This document shows, piece by piece, positions 7,202 to 15,334 of a stretch of DNA of 64,000 bases. The translations under genes and the position numbers were made by a program. Source of the stretch: Methyloligella sp050110875 (GTDB lineage: Bacteria > Pseudomonadota > Alphaproteobacteria > Rhizobiales > Methyloligellaceae); contig CP188828.1 of the NCBI GenBank assembly GCA_050110875.1, positions 1 through 64,000 on the forward strand, given 5' to 3'. The notes beneath the pieces were generated by a model. That model was not told the origin of the DNA and did no database searches. It worked only from the letters and a program-made list of their open reading frames with translations. Each line of letters begins with the position of its first letter. Position 1 is the first letter of the stretch.

Positions 7202-9517
7202 CTAGAACTGCGCGCGCGCAGAGAGCAGGAAGGTCCGCCCGCGACCCGTGGCGAGACCGGCCGGCGCGCCGGTCGCACCCGTGGCAAGCGCGGGCGTATA
7301 GGTCCGGTCGAAGAGATTCTGGATTGTCATGTTCAGATCCAGGCCTTCGACGACCTCATAGCTGGCGAACAGATCCATCAGCTCGTAGCCGGGCAGTTCC
7401 GTCGGAGAGGTGGGCGAGAACTGGAACCCAAGCGGCGCATCGGAATAGAAGTAGGCGCGCGCACCGATGGTCATCTGCTCTTCCATCAGACGAACGCCGC
7501 CGGTCAGGACGAGCATGTGATCGGGGAGATAGCTGTTGGCTCCGAACCCATCGACCTGTGGCGGCAAATCGGTGTGCGTGTAGGTGTAGGCCATCTGACC
7601 GAAAGCCCAGCCGGCATCATAGATGCCTTCGAGCTCCACGCCGTTGACCTCCGAAGTCCCCGGGTTGTTGCAGAAATATACTCCAGCGCCGAAGCCCTGA
7701 GTCGGGAAGCAGGCGGTGATATAGTTCTCCACGTTCAGGTGGTAGTAATTCGCCTTGAACAGCAGCTTGTCGTTGGCGAGAAGGGCATTCTCGAAGACGA
7801 AGTTCGCACCGGCTTCCCAGCCCTTGGCCGTTTCAGGCTCGAGAAAGGGGTTTGGGAAGAAGGTCTGTGCCGTGTCCCCATCGCCCGGATGGACGCCGCC
7901 GGTCAGCAGCTCGTTCACCGTCGGAGCGCGCATGGTCTCCGAATAGGTCACATAGGGCTGCATCCATGGGGTGACCTGGGCGGCCAGAGTGATGTCGGGG
8001 AGGACCTTCCCTTCGTCCTGATCGACCACGTACTGGCCTGGCGGAACACCGGCCGGGTTGAACGGCGCTACGGAACCCACCCCATCGGCCGTATAGCGGT
8101 CGTAGCGGACACCGGCGATCAGATCCCATATGCCTTTCGAGAAGGTGGTCTGAGAGAACAGGCTGAAAATGTCGCTCTCGCCGCTCGGGTTGACGCCGAA
8201 ATCGGGCTGACGTGCGCTGTTGATGACGGAGACGTCGTCCTTGAAGTATTCCACGCCGTATGTCGTTGAGACATTGATCGTGCCCATGTCGAAGCTTGAG
8301 GTATTCGAAGTGTCGAAACCCCAGCCCTCGTCGTCAATCACACGGCCGACATTGGTGGTCCTACCGCCCGGCCAGCCGTCAACGTAGTTCATCTCGACAT
8401 CATTGAAGTAGAGGTTGGCCCGGAAGTTAATCAGGTCATTCGCAGCCGGGTTGTAGACATAGTTGGTGTAATAAGTATTCGACTTGACCGTCTGCTCGTA
8501 GGAGTTGGCTGTGAAGTCGTTGTTGTAGAGCACGGTGCCGAAGGAGAGTTGTTGCCCGGGGCTGATATCGATATGGGCCTTGGCCAGACCGGAGATCAGA
8601 TCCTCGCCCGTGTTGGGCACGGACAGCCCTTCGCCGTTCTCGTAGTTCTTCTCATCGTGCTTGCTGATGGCACCGGCGACGCTGACGCGGCCGGATTTGG
8701 CGGCGGCAGCGCCCATCTCGGCCCAGCCGACACCGTTGCTGCCCCAGCCCACATGGGTGAGGGCGCCGTAGTTCTGGCCTTGCCTCAGGATGTCCTGCAC
8801 GTCGAGAGTACGGATATTGGCCGTACCCGCTAAGGCACCAGCGCCGCCGGCGGTCGAGACCGCGCCGCGCTGGACGTCGATGCCGCCGACGAGAAGTGGA
8901 TCGACATAGGCGAAGCCCTGGGCCTCATGACCCGTGAACCGGAAATTCTGACGGACGCCGTCGATCATCGTATTGACGCGGCCGGAGCCTTCGAAACCAC
9001 GAATATTCACGGCAATGCCCGGATTGCTTTCGCTTTCGCGGGTGAAGGTGCCGGGCATAGACCGGAAGACGTTGTCGAGCTGATCGGAGCCGAAAGTCTC
9101 GATCTCGCCGCGGCCGGCCGTGCTCACGCTGGCGGGCGTGTAGTAGGGCGCCTCGGCAGGAGCGATGATCTCGGTGTCGTTCACTTCGACCGAATCCGCC
9201 GCAATCGGTTCGACCGGCTGAGGGGCAACCGTAGGACGCGGCGTGCTGCGGCGAACGACGGTGCGGGCCGGCGCGCCGGCCTCGACGGTGATCTCAGGCA
9301 GTGTGGCTTCCTGGCCGAGCACCGGCTGGGAGAGCCCCAAGGCGAGCGCGGACACGGTCGCGACGAGCAGCAGCGGTCCGGTCGTCATCCTGCCGCTTCC
9401 ATAGCGCCCTGCGGCGCTGTGCGGGTTTCTCAAGAAATTCGATAGTGCCTCGCCGTCCGGGCGGACGGACGAGGAGACGGACGCGCCGAAGCGCGGTCCA
9501 TGATGTGGTGACATCAT
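7202..9517 (-). CDS. hmuR: TonB-dependent haem/haemoglobin receptor (copy 1)
   Basis: A 771-residue outer-membrane gated channel for haem. An unusually long n-region (about 45 residues) precedes the signal-peptide core and the AQ-type cleavage site near VLGQEA. The TonB box LPEITVEA follows at the mature N-terminus. The plug spans about 115-240 (RGEIETFGSDQLDNVFRSMPG; TGHEAQGFAYVDP). The barrel ends in the terminal Phe signature LLSARAQF. Haem-receptor landmarks are MRAP (the FRAP box) near 530 and PNPFLEPE (like the NPNL box), with a conserved His between them. It is clearly a paralogue of the receptor at 10377. TonB/ExbBD must be encoded elsewhere. Confidence 0.9.
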   Translation of the reverse strand: MMSPHHGPRFGASVSSSVRPDGEALSNFLRNPHSAAGRYGSGRMTTGPLLLVATVSALALGLSQPVLGQEATLPEITVEAGAPARTVVRRSTPRPTVAPQPVEPIAADSVEVNDTEIIAPAEAPYYTPASVSTAGRGEIETFGSDQLDNVFRSMPGTFTRESESNPGIAVNIRGFEGSGRVNTMIDGVRQNFRFTGHEAQGFAYVDPLLVGGIDVQRGAVSTAGGAGALAGTANIRTLDVQDILRQGQNYGALTHVGWGSNGVGWAEMGAAAAKSGRVSVAGAISKHDEKNYENGEGLSVPNTGEDLISGLAKAHIDISPGQQLSFGTVLYNNDFTANSYEQTVKSNTYYTNYVYNPAANDLINFRANLYFNDVEMNYVDGWPGGRTTNVGRVIDDEGWGFDTSNTSSFDMGTINVSTTYGVEYFKDDVSVINSARQPDFGVNPSGESDIFSLFSQTTFSKGIWDLIAGVRYDRYTADGVGSVAPFNPAGVPPGQYVVDQDEGKVLPDITLAAQVTPWMQPYVTYSETMRAPTVNELLTGGVHPGDGDTAQTFFPNPFLEPETAKGWEAGANFVFENALLANDKLLFKANYYHLNVENYITACFPTQGFGAGVYFCNNPGTSEVNGVELEGIYDAGWAFGQMAYTYTHTDLPPQVDGFGANSYLPDHMLVLTGGVRLMEEQMTIGARAYFYSDAPLGFQFSPTSPTELPGYELMDLFASYEVVEGLDLNMTIQNLFDRTYTPALATGATGAPAGLATGRGRTFLLSARAQF

Positions 9518-9677
9518 GCCAACCCCCGTTAATCCCCAATGTTTGTTTTTCGGGCTGGCTTGCTGTCCGCGACTGGACGCGTGTGTGAGTTAGCGGGCTG
9601 GCCTCTGGTTCCGGCGAGTTGCGAAAACAGTCGCCGGATCAACCTGATATCAGGTCAGGCTCGCAAGCTATAAATCA

Positions 9678-9692
9678 TGACTAAAAAAGTCA
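9678..9692. promoter_or_regulatory. TGA-N9-TCA iron box ahead of receptor 1
   Basis: The plus strand reads TGA CTAAAAAAG TCA. This is exactly the iron-rhodo-box pattern TGA-N9-TCA recognised by RirA in Rhizobiales, and it is also a TGACT-N5-AGTCA inverted repeat. On the minus strand it overlaps a -35-like TTGACT, with TATAG following at about promoter spacing, so a bound repressor would block transcription. The motif is seen; RirA binding is inferred. Confidence 0.65.
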
Positions 9693-9779
9693 ACAAAATG
9701 CAGTGCGTCAAAAGTGGCGCTGGGGGCGAGGGATATCGGTGCGAGATGTGGGCTGATATTCGCCCCCCAAGTCCGCCCC

Positions 9780-9817
9780 AAAAAGCACGACGCCGCTCAT
9801 GGGAATGAACGGCGTCG
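9780..9817 (-). terminator. Terminator of the haem monooxygenase gene
   Basis: On the minus strand, eight-base arms (9788-9795 with 9810-9817, CGACGCCG and its complement) are followed by TGCTTTTTGG. It sits about 60 bases downstream of the gene that stops at 9880. Confidence 0.7.
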
Positions 9818-9879
9818 CGACGTCATGCATTGCGAGACCAGCCCTCAGGATGCGAGGCCGGCCCATGGGCGGGCAGGGG

Positions 9880-10218
9880 CTATTCGGCCGCGACCGATTT
9901 CGGTCCGGCCTTGACCTCCTGCAGGCTGGTGAAGCCTTCGAATTCCGGATGGCCCTGATAGAGAGGCTTGTTGTTGCCGGCGCCGGCATGAGCCTTGCGG
10001 AAGGCTTCCGATTTCGTCCAGGCGTCGAACGCCTCGAAGGATTCCCAAACGGTGTGGGACGCATAAAGCGTATGATCCTCGCGCTCCGGGCCCTTCAGCA
10101 GATGGAAGGCGACGAAGCCGGGAAGCTCCTCAAGATGGGTCTCGCGGCTCAGCCAGACATTCTCGAAATCCTTCTCCGAGCCCTTGTTCACCTTAAAGCG
10201 GTTCATGGCGATAAACAT
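9880..10218 (-). CDS. IsdG-type haem-degrading monooxygenase (HmuQ/HmuD-like)
   Basis: A 112-residue ABM-fold enzyme predicted to open the haem ring and free iron in the cytoplasm. All three IsdG catalytic residues line up: Asn6 (AMNRF), Trp67 (FDAWTKS) and His77 (FRKAH). The stretch TVWESFEAFDAW parallels staphylococcal IsdG. A start at MFIAMNRF fits the family; GAGGAGGAC lies upstream with slightly long spacing, and the frame is open for 12 more codons. The gene sits between the two haem receptors on the same strand, as expected for rhizobial HmuQ/HmuD-type enzymes. It may be transcribed by read-through from receptor 2. Confidence 0.85.
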   Translation of the reverse strand: MFIAMNRFKVNKGSEKDFENVWLSRETHLEELPGFVAFHLLKGPEREDHTLYASHTVWESFEAFDAWTKSEAFRKAHAGAGNNKPLYQGHPEFEGFTSLQEVKAGPKSVAAE

Positions 10219-10271
10219 CGGAACGCAGTCCTCCTCAACATAATGACGCCCCATCGGGGCTTTGCCTTACT

Positions 10272-10312
10272 ATAACGAACGCACCGGCGGAGACGAGCCC
10301 CCACCGGTGCGT
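10272..10312 (-). terminator. Degenerate copy of the receptor terminator hairpin
   Basis: The nine-base arms ACGCACCGG (10279-10287) and CCGGTGCGT (10304-10312) match those after receptor 1. The minus-strand tail is TCGTTATAG rather than TCGTTTTAT, which weakens termination. Partial read-through into the haem monooxygenase gene is therefore plausible. Confidence 0.5.
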
Positions 10313-10376
10313 ATCGCTTCGTCCATCATGAGGCCGGCCGGCGAAGCCGCCGACCAGATCCCATATTTCTCCTTCC

Positions 10377-12722
10377 TCAGAACTGCGCGCGCGCAGACAG
10401 GTAGAAGGTCCGGCCACGACCGAGGTCGATATCCGTGTCGTCAAGTCCGGTCGCGATCGTGCTCAGTGCCGGCGTATAGGCGCGGTCGAACAGGTTCTCC
10501 ACCGTAAAGCCGAGATTGAGCCACTCCCTGACCTGATAGCTCGTGAAGAAATCGGCGAGTTCGTAGCCGGCCAATTCGCTGCCGTCCCCCAGATCGGTGG
10601 AAGAAACGAACGTGCCGCGCATGCCGATTGTCCACTGCTGATCCATCAAGCGGATACCGCCGGTGACGGTCGCATAATGCTCCGGCAGATAGCTCGTGGC
10701 GCCCAAGCCCGATCCCCGGTTGGGGAGGTCGGTATGGGTATAGGTGTAGGAGAAGCCACCGAAGGCAATTCCGGTATCGTACAGGCCTTCCATCTCGACG
10801 CCGTCGACGTCGGAAACGCCCGGATTGTTGCAGAAGAAGGCCGTTTGGATGATGGAGATGCTCGGCGGCGCGAAAAAGCCGTTCGGGAAGCTCACATCGA
10901 CATCCTCCGGACCCTCGCACTCGGTGATGTAGTTCTCCACCTGCTGGGTGTAGTAGTCCGCCTTCAGCCGCAACACGTCGCCGGGCCTAAAGACGCTGTC
11001 TTGCGCGATATTGAAGCCGAACTCCCAACCCTTCTGAAACTCGGGCTTGAGGAACGGATTGGGCAGGAAGGTCAGATTCAAGGTCGGCCCTCCGATCGGA
11101 ATCGGATGCAGGCCCGTCATCAGCGTTTCCTGAACCGTGGGGGCACGCATCGACTCCGAATAGGTTACGTAGGGCTGGAGCCACGGGGTGGCTTGCGCCG
11201 CCAGAGTGACCTTCGGATCCCAGCTGGAGTAATCGTTGTCGATATCGTACTCGCCCTCGGGCAGGCCGTAGGGGTTCGTGGCAGCCAGGAAGGTGTTCCC
11301 CTCCAGCTTATACTCGTTGTAGCGGATGCCGGCGGTCAGATCCCAGATGCCGTAAGAGAAGGTGGTCTGGTTGTAGGCGCCGAGAAGATCGGAAACGCCG
11401 GAGGGATTCACGCCGCCATTTTCGGTGCTGACGTCGTCGCGGAAATATTCGACGCCGTACTCGGTCGCCACCGCGATCTCGCCGAGATTGAAGCGCGAGA
11501 TATTGGATGTGTTGAATCCCCAGCCATTGTCCTCGATGACGCGATCCGTTGCGTCCGCCACAGAGGGGGCAATGCCGGTGAAGTAATCCCCGTAGTCCAT
11601 CTCCACATCGGAGTAGGAGAGCTGAGCCCTGAAGTCGATCAGGTCGTTGGCCGACGGCGTATAGGCATAGTTCATCGTATAGATGTTCGACTTGAGCTTC
11701 TGATCGTAAGAATTCGCGACGAACTCGTTGTTATAGAGAACCGTGCCGAAGGAGAGCCGCTGCTCGGGGCTGATATCGATGTGAGCCTTGGCCAGGCCCG
11801 AGATGAGGTCCTCCCCGGTATAGGGAATGACGATGCCGTTGCCGTTTTTGTAATCGTTCTCGTCATGCTTGCTGATGGCGCCGGCAACGCTAATTTTTCC
11901 GGCCTGGGCCGCGGCCGCGCCCATTTCCGACCACCCCACGCCGTTGCTGCCCCAGTTCAGCGAGGTCAGGGCGCCCGAGTTCTGGCCGGGCCGCAGGATG
12001 TCCTGCACATCGAGAGTGCGGAAGTTGGCCGTGCCGGCAAGCGCGCCGCCGCCAGCCGTGGTGACCGCACCGCGCTGGATATCGATTCCAGCCAGCAGAA
12101 GCGGATCCACATAGGCGAAGCCGCCAGCCTCGTGGCCGGTGAAGCGGAAGTTCTGGCGAACGCCGTCGATCATCATGTTGACGCGGCCCGATCCTTCGAA
12201 GCCGCGGATGTTTACGGCGACGCCTGGGTTGCTGGCACTCTCGCGGGTGAAGGTGCCGGGCATCGAGCGAATGACATTGTCGAGTCTGTCGGTGCCGAAG
12301 GTCTCGATCTCGCCGCGGCCGGCCGTGCTCACACTGGCGGGCGTGTAGTAGGGCACCTCGGCCGGGTTGAGGATCTCGGTGTCGGTGATGACGTCGGCAT
12401 CGGACGCGACCGGCTCGACCGGCTGGGGAGCCGGCGCTGGACGCGATACGGGCCGGCGCGTCACGGTCCGGGCCGGCGTGCCGGCTTCGACGGTGATCTC
12501 CGGCAAGGTCGCCTCCTGGCCGAACACAGGCTGGGAAAGGCCCAGCGCCAGTGCCGAGGCCGATGCGATCAGCAGAAGCGGACCCCAGGGAATCCTGCTC
12601 GCTCCGCTATTCTCCGCGGAGTCGTGCGACGCTCTCAGGAAATTCGATAAAGACTCGCCATCCGGACGGACAGGCGAGGAAACGGGCGCGCCGAGGCGCG
12701 ATCCCTCTTGTGGTGACAACAT
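10377..12722 (-). CDS. hmuR: TonB-dependent haem/haemoglobin receptor (copy 2)
   Basis: A 781-residue outer-membrane receptor, paralogous to the one at 7202. It shares the long signal n-region (SPVRPDGESLSNFLR), the TonB box LPEITVEA, a nearly identical plug (TGHEAGGFAYVDP) and the terminal LSARAQF. The barrel loops differ: this copy has an extra Cys-containing insertion near 640 and different sequence between MRAP and PNPFLKPE, where the conserved His (GLHP) is kept. A TTG lies seven codons upstream, but the ATG at 12722 aligns with the start of copy 1 and follows GGGGGTTGGC. Divergence in the loops suggests different haem sources. Confidence 0.9.
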   Translation of the reverse strand: MLSPQEGSRLGAPVSSPVRPDGESLSNFLRASHDSAENSGASRIPWGPLLLIASASALALGLSQPVFGQEATLPEITVEAGTPARTVTRRPVSRPAPAPQPVEPVASDADVITDTEILNPAEVPYYTPASVSTAGRGEIETFGTDRLDNVIRSMPGTFTRESASNPGVAVNIRGFEGSGRVNMMIDGVRQNFRFTGHEAGGFAYVDPLLLAGIDIQRGAVTTAGGGALAGTANFRTLDVQDILRPGQNSGALTSLNWGSNGVGWSEMGAAAAQAGKISVAGAISKHDENDYKNGNGIVIPYTGEDLISGLAKAHIDISPEQRLSFGTVLYNNEFVANSYDQKLKSNIYTMNYAYTPSANDLIDFRAQLSYSDVEMDYGDYFTGIAPSVADATDRVIEDNGWGFNTSNISRFNLGEIAVATEYGVEYFRDDVSTENGGVNPSGVSDLLGAYNQTTFSYGIWDLTAGIRYNEYKLEGNTFLAATNPYGLPEGEYDIDNDYSSWDPKVTLAAQATPWLQPYVTYSESMRAPTVQETLMTGLHPIPIGGPTLNLTFLPNPFLKPEFQKGWEFGFNIAQDSVFRPGDVLRLKADYYTQQVENYITECEGPEDVDVSFPNGFFAPPSISIIQTAFFCNNPGVSDVDGVEMEGLYDTGIAFGGFSYTYTHTDLPNRGSGLGATSYLPEHYATVTGGIRLMDQQWTIGMRGTFVSSTDLGDGSELAGYELADFFTSYQVREWLNLGFTVENLFDRAYTPALSTIATGLDDTDIDLGRGRTFYLSARAQF

Positions 12723-13032
12723 GCCAACCCCCGTAATCCCCAATGTTTATTTTTACGGGCTGGCTGGCTGTTCGCGATCTTTGCGCGTTGTTAGCGGGCT
12801 CGCCTCTCTTGTCCGCCGACCTCTGTGAAATGTCAGTCGGATCAACCTGATCTCAGCTCAGGCTTGCGCAAGCTATAAATCATGACTATGAAAGTCAACA
12901 AAATGCATCGCGCTAAGCCCTCGAATTGGCGGGGGAATTCGGCTTTGCCGGGTTGTGTGTCTTTTTTGCTACAGCATCGCGGCTGACAGATCTTTCGAAC
13001 AGCTTGCGAGGCTTACACAAAGGTGGGGTTCT
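12723..13032. other. Divergent promoter region between receptor 2 and hemP
   Basis: This 310-base region has a leader toward receptor 2 that closely matches the one at 9518-9700. The iron box at 12883-12897 is the only clear operator. The half nearer hemP shows no second TGA-N9-TCA box, so one box may serve both directions. Confidence 0.55.
12883..12897. promoter_or_regulatory. TGA-N9-TCA iron box ahead of receptor 2 and hemP
   Basis: The sequence is TGA CTATGAAAG TCA, again with TGACT/AGTCA arms, at the same place relative to the receptor start as in copy 1. It overlaps a TTGACT -35-like element on the minus strand. Conservation while the spacer changes suggests selection on the site. Confidence 0.65.
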
Positions 13033-13236
13033 ATGGAGTGTGCGCCCAAGAATGACGAGGAGCAGCCATCAGAGGGACAGGCTGGTGCTCGTGACGGTGA
13101 GGCGGAAAGCGCCGGACCGGTGCGCTGGCGAATCGGAGACCTTCTCCAAGGCGGCCGCATTGCCATCATAGAGCATGCAGGCGAGGAGTACCGGCTCAGG
13201 CTCACCGCCAACGACAAGCTGATCCTGACGAAATAA
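13033..13236 (+). CDS. hemP: Haemin uptake protein HemP
   Basis: A 67-residue protein whose second half is the complete HemP motif: LLQGGRIAIIEHAGEEYRL followed by RLTANDKLILTK. The N-terminal 30 residues are charged and variable. An ATG at 13033 with AGGTGG upstream gives a normal length; the frame is open further upstream but without conserved sequence. In rhizobia and relatives HemP/HmuP is required for expression of haem-uptake genes and may act as a coactivator of the receptor promoter. It leads an operon with hmuT, 11 bases downstream. Confidence 0.9.
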   Translation: MECAPKNDEEQPSEGQAGARDGEAESAGPVRWRIGDLLQGGRIAIIEHAGEEYRLRLTANDKLILTK

Positions 13237-13247
13237 GGACAATCGAC

Positions 13248-14243
13248 ATGACCGCAGCATTCTTCCGCATGCGCGCCGTGACGGCGTCGCTTTTTCTCGT
13301 ATTCGCGATGGTCGGCTGGGCGATCCAGCTCGGACCGTCCTCGGCATTGACCGTGACCGATGCGGCGGGCGATTCGGTGGAGGTGGACGACACCTCCCGG
13401 ATCATCTCGATCGGTGGCGATGTCACCGAAATCCTCTACGCGCTCGACAAGCAGGATCAGATCATCGCGGTCGACACGACCAGCCAGTATCCGGCCAATG
13501 CGCTGCAGGAAAAGGATGACGTCGGCTATATGCGGGCGCTTTCCGCCGAAGGGGTGCTGTCGCTGAATCCCAGCGTGATCATCGCCTCCGCCGGCTCGGG
13601 ACCTCCGGAAGTGGTGAAGCTTCTGAAATCCTCTTCCGTGCCCTACGTGGAGGTGTCCGACGAGACCTCGCCGGAAGCGGTTGCCGACAAGGTCCGGTTC
13701 GTGGCCCATGTGGTCGGCGAGGACGAGGCGGGCGAGAAGATCGCACACGGTGTGGAGGAGGATTTCGCGGTGCTAGCCGAGCAGCGCGAGAAGATCGAGA
13801 CGCCGGTCCGCGCGCTGTTCATCCTGTCGGTCAACGACGGCAGGGCGAGCGTCGCCGGCACCGGCACGGGTGCCGATGCCATCATCAAGCTGGCGGGGGC
13901 GGAGAACGCTGCCGGTTCGCTCACGGGCTACAAGCCGGTGGTGAACGAGGCGGCCATGGAGCTGGCGCCCGATGCCATCATCACCATGCAGCATGGCGGC
14001 CCGGCCTCGAATAGCCTGGAGCAGATCAAAGGGGTGAAGGGCTTGGACACGACTCCGGCGGTGAAGCAGGACCGGGTCATCGGCATGGACGGTCTTTACC
14101 TGCTCGGTTTCGGACCGCGCGCATCGAAGGCGGCTCGCGATCTGATGGCCAAGCTTTATCCCGAGCTCGACATCCCGCAATCCGAGGGCGGTGCGGATGT
14201 TCACCACAAGGCAGAAGCCAAAGAGGCGGACCACGCCCAATGA
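13248..14243 (+). CDS. hmuT: Periplasmic haem-binding protein HmuT
   Basis: A 331-residue ABC-transporter binding protein that carries haem from the receptor to HmuU. Residues 1-33 are a signal peptide. The class III (PF01497) fold is apparent: RIISIGGDVTEILYAL at the start of lobe 1, DVGYMRALSAEGVLSLNP with the Tyr expected to ligate haem, a long linking helix around 165-185, and lobe 2 from GTGTGADAIIKLAGAEN. The C-terminus is unusually His/Lys/Glu-rich (DVHHKAEAKEADHAQ). Its stop overlaps the hmuU start by four bases, showing translational coupling. Confidence 0.93.
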   Translation: MTAAFFRMRAVTASLFLVFAMVGWAIQLGPSSALTVTDAAGDSVEVDDTSRIISIGGDVTEILYALDKQDQIIAVDTTSQYPANALQEKDDVGYMRALSAEGVLSLNPSVIIASAGSGPPEVVKLLKSSSVPYVEVSDETSPEAVADKVRFVAHVVGEDEAGEKIAHGVEEDFAVLAEQREKIETPVRALFILSVNDGRASVAGTGTGADAIIKLAGAENAAGSLTGYKPVVNEAAMELAPDAIITMQHGGPASNSLEQIKGVKGLDTTPAVKQDRVIGMDGLYLLGFGPRASKAARDLMAKLYPELDIPQSEGGADVHHKAEAKEADHAQ

Positions 14244-15331
14244 GCGTCGAAAGCGCCGAGAGAGTCCGGGCGCTCCCCATGACGGAGCGGGCCCGGCTGG
14301 TGCCCCGCTTTCTGGCGGCGTCCGCCTTGGTCCTGCTGGTTACAGCCCTGCTGTCGCTGTCGTTGGGACCGACGGGAATCACGCTCACATCGCTGCCGCG
14401 CGCCTTGGATGCCGCCTGGTTCGGATCGGTCGATGCGGCCTCGGCGCGGGAGCGGCTGGTGCTGCTCGATATCCGCCTGCCGCGGACCTTGCTCGGCATG
14501 TTTGTCGGCGCAGGGCTTGCGGTGGCCGGGGCCATGATGCAGGGCTTGTTCCGCAACCCGCTGGCCGATCCCGGCCTGATCGGCGTATCTGCCGGTGCGG
14601 CGTTGGCGGCGGTGGCGACCATCGTGCTCGGCAATACGGCCCTGGCGCCGATCATCGAGCCGCTGGGTATCTACGCGCTGCCATGCGCGGCGTTCGTCGG
14701 CGGGGCGATCTCGACCACCGTGCTGGTGGCGATCGCGGGGCGGCATGGGCAACTCGCCATCGGCACGCTGCTGCTGGCCGGTATCGCGCTGGGGGCGCTT
14801 GCCGGCGCACTGACCGGGCTGCTCGCCTATGGCAGCGACGATCGGGAGCTGCGCGATCTCACCCTTTGGTCCATGGGCAGCCTGGGCGGGGCGAGCTGGC
14901 CCAAGGTCTTTGCGGTCATCCCCTTCGGCTTGCTGGTCCTGTTCGTCGCACCGCGCATGATCCGGGCGCTGAACGGCTTCCTGCTGGGAGAGGCGCAAGC
15001 CTTCCATCTCGGGGTCAATGTGGAGCACACCAAGAGACTTGCGATCCTGGCCACCGCGGCCTCCGTCGGTGCTGCCGTGGCCGTGGCCGGCGTGATCGGC
15101 TTCGTCGGCATCGTGGTGCCTCATGTGGTGCGCATCATCGCCGGGCCGGATCATCGGGTCGTGCTGCCGGGGAGCGCGCTGCTCGGCGCTGCACTGGTGC
15201 TCATGGCCGACATCTTCGCGCGTATCGTCGTGCCGCCTGCGGAACTTCCCATCGGCATTGTCATGGCGGTGATCGGCGCACCGGTCTTCCTGCATCTCGT
15301 TCTGAAACGCGGCGTGGGAGGGTTCGGCTAG
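14240..15331 (+). CDS. hmuU: Haem ABC transporter permease HmuU
   Basis: A 363-residue inner-membrane permease of the FecCD/BtuC family with about ten membrane segments. Family motifs include DIRLPRTLLGMFVGAGLAVAGA near 75, the LFRNPLADPGLIGVSAGA block near 105, and VAVAGVIGFVGIVVPHVVRI near 280 followed by the GPDHR coupling region that contacts the ATPase. It overlaps hmuT by ATGA and lies three bases from hmuV. The first 35 residues are longer than usual but contiguous with good sequence. Confidence 0.94.
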   Translation: MSVESAERVRALPMTERARLVPRFLAASALVLLVTALLSLSLGPTGITLTSLPRALDAAWFGSVDAASARERLVLLDIRLPRTLLGMFVGAGLAVAGAMMQGLFRNPLADPGLIGVSAGAALAAVATIVLGNTALAPIIEPLGIYALPCAAFVGGAISTTVLVAIAGRHGQLAIGTLLLAGIALGALAGALTGLLAYGSDDRELRDLTLWSMGSLGGASWPKVFAVIPFGLLVLFVAPRMIRALNGFLLGEAQAFHLGVNVEHTKRLAILATAASVGAAVAVAGVIGFVGIVVPHVVRIIAGPDHRVVLPGSALLGAALVLMADIFARIVVPPAELPIGIVMAVIGAPVFLHLVLKRGVGGFG

Positions 15332-15334
15332 GCC

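Larger units (their letters stand above)
9518..9879. other. Regulatory region between receptor 1 and the haem monooxygenase
   Basis: This 362-base region carries the promoter, iron box and roughly 160-base leader of receptor 1, all minus-strand, followed by the terminator of the upstream monooxygenase gene. The segment is strikingly similar to the region ahead of receptor 2 (12723-12905), so the duplication includes the promoter and leader. A 14-base palindrome ACCTGATATCAGGT lies at 9643-9656 and is degenerate in the second copy. Confidence 0.7.

Noticed and set aside
10677..12650. A 657-codon plus-strand open frame opposite receptor 2
   Set aside because: It is the complement of a clear TonB-receptor gene. 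Its translation is a low-complexity mix without domain motifs, a common result in high-GC DNA.
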